64,000 nt of DNA from Euonymus europaeus (lineage: Eukaryota > Streptophyta > Magnoliopsida > Celastrales > Celastraceae). The DNA is taken from the NCBI GenBank assembly GCA_963580455.1, contig OY756967.1, positions 18,646,022 through 18,710,021 of the forward strand, written 5' to 3'. Within the stretch, counting starts at the first letter, position 1. Every line of letters starts with the position of its first letter. Made by a program: the position numbers and the translations under genes. Below the pieces are notes generated by a model. The model had not been told where the DNA came from, ran no database searches, and worked only from the letters and a program-made list of their open reading frames with translations. Of the stretch, positions 24,953 to 35,670 are shown piece after piece.

Positions 24953-27220
24953 TTATGAATCTGATCACTGATCTTTTCATGGTAAAACTTCTGAAATTTT
25001 TGGGGATAGTATAACTTCAATTGTTTTTCTTTATCTAAATATTTTGGATATTTGGTGACTTCATATTTACAGTTCTCATACCTGGAGGCAAAAAATAGAT
25101 CAAGAAGATCTACGATTATCGTTGGGAGCCAAAAGCAGGAGCCAGAGGAGAGTTTATCTGAGCTAATGCAGGAACCTTTCACTGAATTAGCCTTTCTCGA
25201 GACTTGCATCTGCCATTGCACCCTTTCACCATGTTGCATTATAAGAAGACGATAACTATTCATGGAAGCAAAGCTTACAGTTTTCAGAGTTCATAGTAGG
25301 TTACAGGTATATACATCATTAACTGCTTTTAAGCTCATGAAATCATAACTTAATAACATTTGGCTCTGGATTTCTTTTTTTTTCCTCCTTCATATCAAGA
25401 TGTTACGAATCTTATGATTGCCTGCTAAACACTCTTCATTAAAGTGGATAGAAACATATAGATTCATAGTTTGGCATGTAGTATATAATTACTGAAAGGG
25501 AAGAGAACTGCGAGGAGTCTGGTGAGATTCATAGTTTGGTATGTAGTGTTTAATCACCTTTCACTATCAGTACCATAGGTCATAATTAAAGCTTTGTAAT
25601 TCCTGGCAAGAGTATTTATACTACAAGAACATTGCTTTCAATACTTCTTCTGTAATTTTTTTTTTACAGCCGGACAGTTGTGACAAAAATTAAAAAATCA
25701 TGAATGTGTTTTGAATTTTTGTTAGGTTTATGAATTCAATGTATTTTTTCGTCTCAAATAAAAATCAAATTCATCGCAAGAGTTATAATAGCGTATAAGT
25801 TGAAAAACATATAAGCTATCAAATAAGCTGTTGTGGTGGTATTTGTTAGAACGTAAATTTAAATTCATTGGTCCATAATTTTTACGTTTTTAATTTTCAT
25901 GTTAAATTTAATTTTATTTGGGCAAAAAAATCGTTAAACTCGTAAATTCAATTAAAACACGTTCATAATTATTATTATTTTTAAAACAAGCCTATACATA
26001 CAGCCACTATAACTGGATCCGCAGAAAAAAAAACCTATAGCAGCACCAGCCACTCTTAATACACCCGAATCAAAATTTCTGACCTTTGATAAAACATTTA
26101 ATTATCGAATTAGAATTTAAGCACCACAATATTCCATTTTCTTCTTTTAATACAAAGTTGAGACTTTGAATAAAGGGCGTTTTTTGAGGGCTCCCCTTGA
26201 CAACTAATTCCCATTACAAGCAGCGCTGGAGTGTTCTGGTAATCAATTGTCAAGTGTGCGCTGGAAAGGAACACTCCAGATGGAGTATTCTCTCTCGACA
26301 GATTGAAAGATTAGTAAATAATAATAATAATAATAAAATTATTTTAAGACATTTCGGGTAACTTCATGATAGAAATATTTGGGTTCTCCTTCTCTTTTTC
26401 AAGGCATAGTATGTTTGTGTAATATAAACATTTATTTTATATTATAGTTCCGATATTTTGTCTTTAAAATGACTCTCCTTTTTCTGATCGAGATGAATTT
26501 CATCTTTACTTATAAATCGTATCTATTATTTACGAGATAGGAGTCTTAACAAGATCAGATCACCTCTGATATGCGATCGATCGCTTTTGTTAAAAAATTA
26601 TTTAGTAGAACCCATCTTGACAATATCACCTTGATAATGATGTGGGTCATGTGGAACTGATGATAAAGATGAGGTCATTATCGTCATAATAAACATATTT
26701 TTATAAACCACAGTCGAATCTCACGAAGGGCAAATGTGTAATTACGATCACTTACATGGTCGCTTTCGTTAGGCTGTCGTGGGGACTGGAGACCCGGACT
26801 AATGTGCGCTGTGGGGTGATGTATCTTGCGCAATCATTAACAACCCCGCACACAAAAAAAATAAGAAATAAAAATCCAGCGAGCAATGTGATGGGGTTGA
26901 AGAAGGCCGGTAACGGCTATAACAGAAGGCTCCGGAAACATATAGCCGTTGTCGGACATTCCCCAAATTAATAGTCGGAGCGATGTTAACTCTTTACTGG
27001 GGCCCAATTCCAATGTGCCTGAACATCCACGGTGTTGACACCTCATGGCACATGATCATTGGTCAATCCGTTTGCTAAATTTGATCAATTAAGGGCCCAG
27101 ATAATTTCTTTTAGTAAAAAAACTGTAGACCCTATCATGTAGAGCCGAGCAAATGCGGGGACTTTAGATATAATAAGTAAGCTGATATTTAAGCGACAAT
27201 TATTATATATGTAAGCATCG
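24953..27220. other. 3' region of the HGSNAT-like gene, then intergenic with a possible foldback repeat
   Basis: 24953-25300 probably contains 3' UTR, with possible extra UTR introns (TTTCATG|GTAAAAC near 24981, acceptor TATTTACAG near 25073). At about 25703-25750 and 25930-25975 the sequences TCATGAATGTGTTTTGAATT and, inverted, TTATGAACGTGTTTTAATTG suggest a decayed foldback element. 26740-27020 is GC-richer and unidentified. No genes supported. Confidence 0.4.
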
Positions 27221-27977
27221 ATTCTTATAGGTGAGGACTGTTTAGGCCCCACTTTTTTCCATATACACTCTAAAAATTTCAAAAATTTTCATTCTCTATA
27301 CACCTCATTCTGTTCATCTTTTCCAGAGTGACAGAGGAGGCGGCGACGGAATAGTGACTTGGCGATTCTTGCCACCATTGACAACGAGACCGGTACCAGA
27401 AGAAAGAGGACAACGCTGGGAGCTCAGTCGTGCCGTTTTCGGAGGGAACGAAACTGGGGTTGGTGGTTAACAGCCAGAGAAAAGGCACAATGCCACCGTT
27501 TCAAGTTCTTCCATGATTCATCGTTTTCGGCCAACAATCAGGTAAAGGGAGACCGAAAATACATTGCTCGCATCACCCTGACCCTGTTGGTAGCCACCGT
27601 GCACCACACCACTGCTCCGGTGGCGAAGATCCGAGTATGGAACTCACTATGAAAAGTAACCCGATCCAGCTTTATCACAAGTTTTGAAGCTGCCGCTATG
27701 GATCTGAACTGGTTGGTGGAGGCAAAGGCGAAGAAGCGGAAAGGCAGAAGCGGAAAGGCAAAGGCGGAGGTAGATCTCAATTTTGCACTGGTTGGCGGAG
27801 GTAGAGACGGAAGAGCAGGCTGGGCAACGGCTGGGTGTGAATGGAAAAAGTGGAAAAATTAGAAAAAAAATGTTGAAAGAGGGGTGAACTCTAGCTTGTG
27901 TTTTTTTAAGCTGGAGTTTTCTAAAATCGGAGTGTATTGAGAAAATGGGGGCATAAATAGTCCTCACCATTCTTATA
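27221..27977. mobile_element. MULE-type non-autonomous transposon with perfect 9-bp target duplication
   Basis: The element proper is 27230-27968 (739 bp). ATTCTTATA occurs exactly on both sides (27221-27229 and 27969-27977), a perfect 9-bp target duplication. Terminal inverted repeats start GGTGAGGACTGTTTAGGCCCC on the left and, inverted, GGTGAGGACTATTTATGCCCC on the right. They remain similar for about 45 bp and decay inward. The 9-bp duplication points to the Mutator superfamily. The interior, 27300-27850, is clearly more GC-rich than the flanks and has open frames on both strands without recognised domains. It may be captured host sequence (Pack-MULE), but I could not name a source. No transposase. 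Confidence 0.85.
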
Positions 27978-27980
27978 ATA

Positions 27981-28142
27981 GAGAATGAATTTGAATCTCT
28001 TAATTCCTAATTTTTTGAATTAAAAGAAAAATATAGAGAATGAATTTGAATATCTCCCATTCCTAATTTTTTTGAATTAGAAGAGAAAGAGAATGAATTT
28101 GAACCTTTCTATTCCTAATTTTCTTGAATTAAGAGAAAAATA
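27981..28142. repeat. Three-copy tandem repeat, about 54-bp unit
   Basis: Copies start with GAGAATGAATTTGAA at 27981, 28036 and 28089. Each continues through ATTCCTAATTTT and GAATTA to an AGAAAAATAT-like end. The array abuts the right target duplication of the transposon at 27230-27968. Confidence 0.75.
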
Positions 28143-28705
28143 TCGAGATGGTGAGGGAGCATCATGCTTGATACATGTTCGCCGCACCAAATAACTTATG
28201 CTCACTTTAAACTTTAGAAATAAAATAAAACAGTGCCGTTGATGATAAGGACAAGTCCAATCAAGAAAAGTCCAGATTAAAAAGACATCTTCGCGATCTA
28301 ATAAAGAAATCCACTTCCCCCACTTCTAATCCTCCAACTCGAAAAATTAATGCAACAGAGAATGTTGTGCAGGGACATAGTTGTTCTTGAAAACAACATA
28401 ACTCATCCTCATTTGTCTCTTCTCGGGCTATTGAATATCAGATTGAAGATATCTGAGTTTTTAAAACTGGTTTATTTTAAAATTTAGCAGGCAACAAAAC
28501 CCGGGAAATAAATGGAAATTGTACAAAGAGACAAGATATAACCGTTGCAGGCGTGGCTTTAGTTGGCTGCCAGGCTGACACGCGAACCTTTGAGCCCTAG
28601 CCCCATCAGATGATTAGCCCTCACATGGGATACACTTTGAACCGTATGGCCCAACACCAACCTTCCCACACTTTCTCTCTCTACAGGGAAAACCAATAGG
28701 CCAAT
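28143..28705. other. Intergenic, upstream of the PIP2 gene
   Basis: No gene seen. GC content rises from about 28540 toward the aquaporin promoter. Confidence 0.4.
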
Positions 28706-28716
28706 CCCCATAAAAC
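28693..28716 (+). promoter_or_regulatory. Candidate core promoter of the PIP2 gene
   Basis: Two CCAAT words (28693-28697 and 28701-28705) stand just before a TATA-like ATAAAA at 28710-28715, about 150 bp ahead of the start codon. A CT-rich stretch (CTTTCTCTCTCTAC, about 28671-28684) precedes them. The arrangement is typical of plant promoters; no transcription start was measured. Confidence 0.35.
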
Positions 28717-28862
28717 GCCCTATATTTTCAATCCCCAAAATACCCTTGACTTATCCAAAGATGCACCCTCCTCCCCATTGTTAAAAGGGCACTAGCGACC
28801 TGAAGATCCTCCCATACCACGCACTCGTCACAAGTATACAAGATACCACAGAGAGAGGAGAG

Positions 28863-30057
28863 ATGTCGAAAGAAGTGAGTGAAGAGAGGCAGAGTCATGG
28901 GAAGGACTACGTGGATCCACCACCAGCACCACTCATCGACGTGGCTGAGCTCAAGCTCTGGTCCTTCTACAGAGCTCTTATAGCTGAGTTCATAGCTACC
29001 CTTCTCTTCTTGTACGTCACTGTTGCTACTGTTATTGGCCACAAGAAGCAAACCGGACCCTGTGATGGTGTTGGTCTCTTGGGTATTGCTTGGGCCTTCG
29101 GTGGCATGATCTTCGTACTTGTTTACTGCACAGCTGGTATTTCTGGTAAGAACAACGGATCGACACCCTTCTGTCTATGCCGTACTCTGTTTCTGGGTTA
29201 TGGTTCTCTATTTATCTTTTTCTTGTAAAAAGTTGCGAACTTTACGTGTACCCTTTTGTTAGCGAGTTTTGGACAGAACTAGTAGCATTTTTTTAATGGG
29301 TTTTGGTTATTTTTGTTTACAGGTGGTCACATTAACCCGGCAGTGACATTTGGTCTGTTTTTGGCTCGTAAGGTGTCTCTGATTAGGGCTGTGGCTTACA
29401 TGGTGGCTCAGTGCTTAGGTGCTATATGTGGTGTTGGATTTGTCAAGGCCTTCATGAAGCACGAGTACAACTCTCTTGGTGGTGGTGCTAACTCTGTTGC
29501 TCCTGGTTACAGCAAGGGCACTGCGTTGGGTGCTGAGATCATTGGCACATTTGTGCTTGTCTACACCGTTTTCTCTGCCACTGACCCCAAGAGAAGTGCT
29601 CGTGATTCGCACGTTCCTGTATGTATCAAATATTCCAGTTCTTCGTATCTCTATTTGTTGATGTTCTAAGAACATTTTGTGGATTAATGTTTTTGTTTTA
29701 TGGTTTTGATGGATTCAGGTGTTGGCTCCACTGCCTATTGGGTTTGCGGTGTTCATGGTTCACCTTGCTACCATCCCCATCACTGGAACTGGTATTAACC
29801 CAGCTAGGAGCTTCGGTGCTGCCGTTATCTACAATAATGACAAATCCTGGAATGACCATGTATGAATTCTCTACTGAATTTCCTTGTTTTACATCGTTAT
29901 TGCGATAAATAACACTAAACTGTCCGTCTTTGTGCAGTGGATCTTCTGGGTCGGACCATTTGTGGGAGCGCTAGCGGCAGCAGCATACCACCAGTACATA
30001 TTGAGAGCGGCAGCTATCAAGGCCCTTGGATCCTTCAGGAGCAACCCAACCAACTAA
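28863..30057 (+). CDS. PIP2: Plasma-membrane aquaporin, PIP2 type
   Basis: Four exons (28863-29145, 29323-29618, 29719-29859, 29938-30057) with GT-AG introns at the positions usual for plant PIP genes, encoding 279 residues. It forms tetrameric water channels in the plasma membrane; some PIP2s also pass hydrogen peroxide or CO2. Six membrane spans and both pore motifs are intact: [11 protein letters not shown] (exon 2) and [14 protein letters not shown] (exon 3). The short acidic N-terminus [11 protein letters not shown] and the long C-terminus [17 protein letters not shown] place it in PIP2 rather than PIP1. Gating features are visible: a loop-B Ser in RKVSLIRA, a loop-D His in ARDSHVP for closure by acid, and C-terminal Ser phosphorylation sites. 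Nothing is broken. The exact PIP2 number cannot be given from sequence alone. Confidence 0.97.
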
Positions 30058-30650
30058 AACAGATAGAAGAAGAAACATCATGAAAATCAGGAACAAAAAA
30101 AAAAGATTTCCAAATTCCCCCTCCCTTTGTCTATTTGTTTGTGTGTTTGAGAGGATTACTATTGTCATTATTAATGATGATCACGACCCTTTTTTTTTAG
30201 TTTTAATATTTTGTTTGTTACTTTGATTGAGGGCCGTGTTGTTGCCATTGTTAATTATTCTGTAGAAGTAGTGAATAGTGATGTTTTTATTATATTATCT
30301 TCTATTGAAGAATTCATCATCATTATATCTCCATTCCCGTAATTGATTCAATTTCTTAACTATAAATTTCCTTTTTCAAAGCAAAGATGCTCTCTTTCTC
30401 TGTATTTAAACCCCATGTGGTTCTCTTTTCACTCTTTACTCATTTCGTCTTCTCTGGAATGGGGTCGCCTTAAAATGTTGGGTATTGGGAAAGACAGACC
30501 CACTTTGGACTAAAAGTCCAACCAATCGGACTAACCGACCCACGAAAAGGTGCAAGTGCAGTGTAGTGGTGTGTTGGTAAGGGTCATTAGATGTTTAATT
30601 GTATCAATAAAATGTATATTTTAATATTTTTTATTATCAATGTTTTGTTA
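30058..30650. other. PIP2 3' UTR and intergenic
   Basis: T-rich 3' UTR-like sequence to about 30310. A GGCCCA/CCGACCC-style stretch lies at 30460-30560. No gene. Confidence 0.45.
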
Positions 30651-31545
30651 TAATTAATAGGGTAAATGGTACAGAGCCCCCTAAAGTATGACCTAATTGA
30701 AAAAAACCTCCCAAATTATGAAAAACTTGATATAACCCCCCAGACGTTTGTTGACCGTCTGAGATGACGGTCAACCCACGCGCGTTTAGCTCACTTTTAA
30801 AGGGTAAAATGTACAGAGCCTCCTAAAGTATGACCTAATTGAAAAAAACCCCCAAATTATGAAAAATTGGATATAACCCCCCAGTTAGCCACCAGGTTCG
30901 TGGTTGATGTGAAACCAAGCAGTCCATCATTGGTTTCACCTCCACAGATTCATCATGCACTCCACCTCCAGACAGTCTGCCACCAGGTTCACCTCCACAT
31001 ATTCATCTTCACAGTCCACCATATAATACTGCACCCTTATTCATGCCAACACCAACAATGGGACATGAAGTAATTCTAGATGTATTTTGGACATGTTGTA
31101 TGCTGACTTTGACTGTTAGTTTAGTCTCACTGTTATTGTTATTGTCATTGTCAATACACTCCTATAGTTTAGTCTAATAGCATTTATCCTCCTATGTGGA
31201 GGTGAACCTGGTGGCGGACTGCTTGGAGGTGGACTGACATGATGAATCTGTGGAGGTGAAACCAATGATGGACTGTTTGGTTCCACATCAACCACGAACC
31301 TGGTGGCTAACTGGGGGGTTATATCCAGTTTTTCATAATTTGGGGGGTTTTTTTCAATTAGATCATACTTTATAGGGGGCTCTGTACATTTTAACCTTTA
31401 AAAGTGAGCTAAACGCGTGGGTTGACCGTCATCTCAGACGGTCAACAAACGTCTGGGGGGTTATATTCAGTTTTTCATAATTTAGGGGTTTTTTTTCAAT
31501 TAGACCATACTTTAGGGGGTTCTGTACCATTTACCCTAATTAATA
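30651..31545. mobile_element. Palindromic MULE-type MITE with perfect 9-bp target duplication
   Basis: The element is 30660-31536 (877 bp), flanked by TAATTAATA at 30651-30659 and 31537-31545. The ends are GGGTAAATGGTACAGAG and its inverse. The two arms (about 30660-31020 and 31195-31536) are long inverted repeats around a short T-rich loop. Each arm holds a second, shorter version of the end (GGGTAAAATGTACAGAG at about 30799), so the palindrome is nested. An inner small palindrome TTGACCGTC/GACGGTCAA lies near 30751. No coding capacity. The 9-bp duplication and long arms fit a Mutator-type MITE. Transcribed, it would fold into a long hairpin. Confidence 0.9.
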
Positions 31546-31559
31546 ATATTGTTGGTCTT

Positions 31560-32400
31560 TTTATCATTTGTAATGCCCATTTTTTTATTATGCAAAAAAT
31601 AAATTATATCAATAAAATACTATTTTTAATATGGCGGATTGGCTGGCACAATTGTTAATGGCGGGAGATGTGTGTGCTGGAAGGCGCATGGCCATCACTG
31701 CTTGGGCCATCTGGTTTAATCGAAACTCCTACCTATTTGAAGGTGTTAGAAGAACTGCGGATCAAACTGCCGTGTTCATAAATTCGTATATCATTGATTT
31801 GAATAATGCTAGGACCCAACAAGCTTCGTTGTCTGTTGATAGGCCGAATTCTTAGGTTCTGCAATGGAGTCCTCCTCCCATAGGATGGGTAAAGGTAAAT
31901 GTGGATGGGGCTGTTTTTGGCAGCGCCCATGCAATTGGAGTTGGAGCTCTAATTAGGGACCAGTTGGGCCACATTTTGCAGGCTTATTCCGAGTGTTTTT
32001 CGGGTGATCAAGGGGCACCGATTGCAGAGGCTTTAGCCATATACAAGGGGATTGAGATAGCGCTGACTTATGGGTTTGAGCGGTTCATTGTAGAGTCGGA
32101 TTCGAAAACAACAGTGGCGGCTATTCACTCAGAAGCTTATGATTTATCTCCTTTTGGTCATATCATTGCTGACATTAAGGCTATCCTACCGATCCAGAAT
32201 GAATCAAATGTTAGTTTTGTTCCAAGGACATGTAATTCTCTTGCTCATTATCTAGCTAGGCGGTCAATCAATTATCAAAGTTCGATGTTCTGGGATACTG
32301 ATTTTCCAAGTTCTTTGATCGAGCTGGCCAGGGCTGACTTTGTTCCTTCTCTTTTAAGTTGAATGAAGTTTGTTTGCATCAAAAAAAAAAAAAAAAAAAC
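31560..32400 (+). mobile_element. 5'-truncated LINE with RNase H-like domain and poly-A tail
   Basis: 31631-31855 reads ITAWAIWFNRNSYLFEG, the spacer before the RNase H part of plant L1-type LINEs. After one stop (TAG, 31853-31855) the same frame continues into an RNase H-like domain: VKVNVDGAVF, EALAIYKGIEIAL, FIVESDSKTTV and NSLAHYLARR. The first three catalytic acids are present; the last Asp (normally N..AD.LA) is His here. It ends with GCATC and an 18-A tail at 32382-32399. Reverse transcriptase and endonuclease are absent, so this is a dead 3' copy lying right beside the MITE. Confidence 0.85.
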
Positions 32401-35400
32401 ATGAATATTTTTACACGTTATTTCCTTGTACTAATATTTCTTTTTTCTTCATTGTGTCAAGTGGATGGAAATTGAACAATGAATGAATATGTGGGGGCCT
32501 TCCAAGTGCCAACTCTGCAGTGCCACGTGGAAAAATCTTACAGGGGGTAATCCTGAAGGGTGAGGGTGACTTTTGTGAGGTCCCGATTTTACCCAACGTG
32601 CAATGCGAACTCCAGAAGCCAAAAAGAAAATGAAAGAAAACCGAGGTAAAAGAGTGAAACTAAAGTTGAGTCTTGTCCTTTTACAGTGGACACGTGGTAT
32701 ATTTATGGTGGCCCAGCTGAAAGCCGAGGGAGTTGTGCTTTTTTCTCGTTTTGTGAAATCAGACTGTGGAGTAAATGGACCACTCGGTTAGTCGGTTATG
32801 TTGAAAAGCTCCTCGAGAAAGACGAAAGAGGGTGAAGCTGCAATGATCACAAGCGTGCTTCAACGCAAAGTATGGTTCACCGTCACTCCATGGGTGCCCG
32901 GGGGGAAGAGGAGAGATCCACTACATTCCATTAATTTTACATTTATTAGTATAATTTATTATTGTAGATTAAAAATAAACAGTTATTAATTTATTATCGT
33001 AGATTGAAAATAGAGGGATCTAAACCATGGATAATTTTTATCGGTGCAATTACACATTTTTGGCTGAGAGATCTGAAACAAGTGTAATTACACATTTATC
33101 AGTGTAATTTTTTACCCTCCCCTAAATCCTGCCTAAGAGATCTGGCTGTTGTGGAAGTCCTGGAAGGCGCTCTCTCTTCTCTCATGGGTAGGGACAATCA
33201 TAATAATATAACACTAATGTTTTCATTAATTTTTTAATTGAATTCCACTCTTATTATACAGAAAATGATTCCGTATATTTATCTATATCAACGAAACATA
33301 TATAAAATAATCATATCAATAAAACACGTATTTTCATACATTTTTATTAGTTAAGTCATCGAGATTTCATTCTTCTATCTTTTTTCTATTAGAATTAATT
33401 ATGAGTCTCACTATACTAAAAAATAAGTTACATATTCGTCCATATCAATGAAACATACATCTCAATACAACGATATCAGCAAAAACACAAATTTTAATAA
33501 ATATCCTCATTAACAAATTACTATTATAAATGCTCTAACAAAAAGAAAATATTGCAATTGATAGTTGCACTCTATTTTTAACTAAATACACCTTTTTCTA
33601 AACAAACCTCAGATTAAAAATATAACAATTACGATACATCCCAAATTTTATTTATTTTTTTCAAAATTTGAAAACTGCTCCAACACTAATGACAGAAACA
33701 CATGCTTTTAGTGATCATCCAACACTATACCCTCCAAAATCATTACAAGCAGAAACTAATATCATTAAAGTCACATAATTAGGCTTAAGAATTAAGTAGA
33801 ACCGCCCAAAACTCTCTTAAATAAACCCTCAACCTAAATCAAATTTCTTGTTCCTAAAAACCCCCCGAAATCATACAATTTACCAAAACAATTGTTCTGT
33901 CGGGAATTCTATCACACAAATGGCGCACATATCGGGGGAATCCATTTTTATCCGAAGAGAAATTAATCAAACTATTCACTGCATTCAGATTACTATCAAA
34001 ACCAAGCGTGAGAACATGAGAATGTATCGATTTCGGCATTTCGCCTTGCCGGATGGCGGAGGTTGATGGGGGAAGGGGAGGTGGGTGAGTAGGCTGGGGA
34101 GAATGGTGGCGGCGGTGGCATGGAAGAGATCAAGAGAGAATGAGTTTAGATGAGATTACGCTGACATGTTCCTCATAAACGAACTCTTCTCCTTCAAAAT
34201 AGAGGTTCTTCCTCCATCAAAATAGGGTTCCTTGTCATCCATCGCTTCTTCCTGGTAGTTCATATCGTCATCGTCAAAGACTGGTCAAGTAAGGGATGCA
34301 AATAGCACTCATCCAACACTGACATTTTACCAAAAAAGAAGCCACCCCTCTTAACTATTGTTCATGTTAATTTTCTATCCGTTTCAACACACGGTAGTTT
34401 CTGAAAATGTTAATAATTGTTGGATGCCTCGGGTTTGATTATACTGATTTTAGGTCTTTGTTTCCCAATCAGAAAAACAAATGCACTCTGGCCAATCTCA
34501 GTGCTTAATTATTAGCTAAGTTAATTGAAAAACACAATTTCTACTTCATGCATTACAGACCCTCCTTTATCCCCACCAACCCTGGGATTCCTTCAACCAT
34601 TCAAACTAATTGCATAATTTCATTCAATGTTATGATGATGGGCCTACAGATTTAAAGTACAATTAAAGGAGTCATACAACAATCATCCTTGCGATAATTC
34701 AGATAACATGGTGCCAAACAGTTGTTCTTTCTAGCTCCCGTTGCTCAACTTATAAACTCCACGAGTGCCAATAATGGTTTAACTAAGCCGGCTGCAACAA
34801 ATATCAGAATTAGAACCAAAGTGTTGTAAGGCAGTGGAAATGACTAGCATTGCAGCTCATGCAAATGATGGATGCGCCTAGCATTTGTCTAATATGTTCA
34901 AATAGGGAGAACTGGTTCAGTTCTCTTCCACAGACAAGCATCTGGTCTCGTAAGGTTATGAAAACACACACACAACAACAACAACAAATCAGTATTTATA
35001 GACTACTCATCCAGATCAGTATTTATAGACTACTCATCCAGGTCATTTTCATGTGGTAGTGATAAATAAGCCATATTTTAGAAGCTCATGCTAGCTCTTA
35101 TCTAAAAAAATATGTGTTAAATTATAAGGGGAACAAATTCCCTAAAACCTAATAGAGTCGTGTATCGGATTTCTATGTTGTAACCTAAACAATAAGTGTT
35201 AAACCCTAAGAAAAATGAATTTACTAAACCCTAACGGGCTAATAATTAATTAGAATAAAACCGTAAAACCAAATAAATGGTCAACATATTGATTAAAGTA
35301 GAATAATTAATTAGAATAAAAAAAAATAGAATAACTAGATATCGGTTATGAGTTCCCAAAATATGGGCTATATATCATTTTCCTTTTCATGGTAACAGAA

Positions 35401-35600
35401 TATTCATAATAATTCAACATAGCTCCAACAGCTTCTGATGTAGACAAGGATAACATCATAAAACTTCATAAAAGATTTCATCGTATGAAATTCGAGGATA
35501 AAATCCAGAAAACCCAACAAAGCTCAGTTTGCAATTGAACTAAAAAGATCATTCAAAGTACGTGCATTTACATTTTTTTAAATGCATGATCCGTCAAGAA
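32401..35600. other. Intergenic, 3.2 kb, no supported gene
   Basis: Mostly AT-rich. 33200-33540 has repeated CATATCAA and AAACATA words similar in style to 39100-39370, probably decayed copies of one dispersed repeat. A short exact duplication TCAGTATTTATAGACTACTCATCCAG occurs twice in tandem at about 34990-35041. GTGTAATTACACATTTATCAG-like words repeat at 33040-33110. Nothing coding was recognised. Confidence 0.4.
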
Positions 35601-35670
35601 GTGTGAAACATTAATGATCAATAAAAAGGCTAGACTACGATGTCATGATGCCACAGAACAAGCACATACC

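Noticed and set aside
27359..27652. 97-codon frame inside the MULE-type element
   Set aside because: No domain, no conserved start context, and the opposite strand is equally open; treated as transposon interior.
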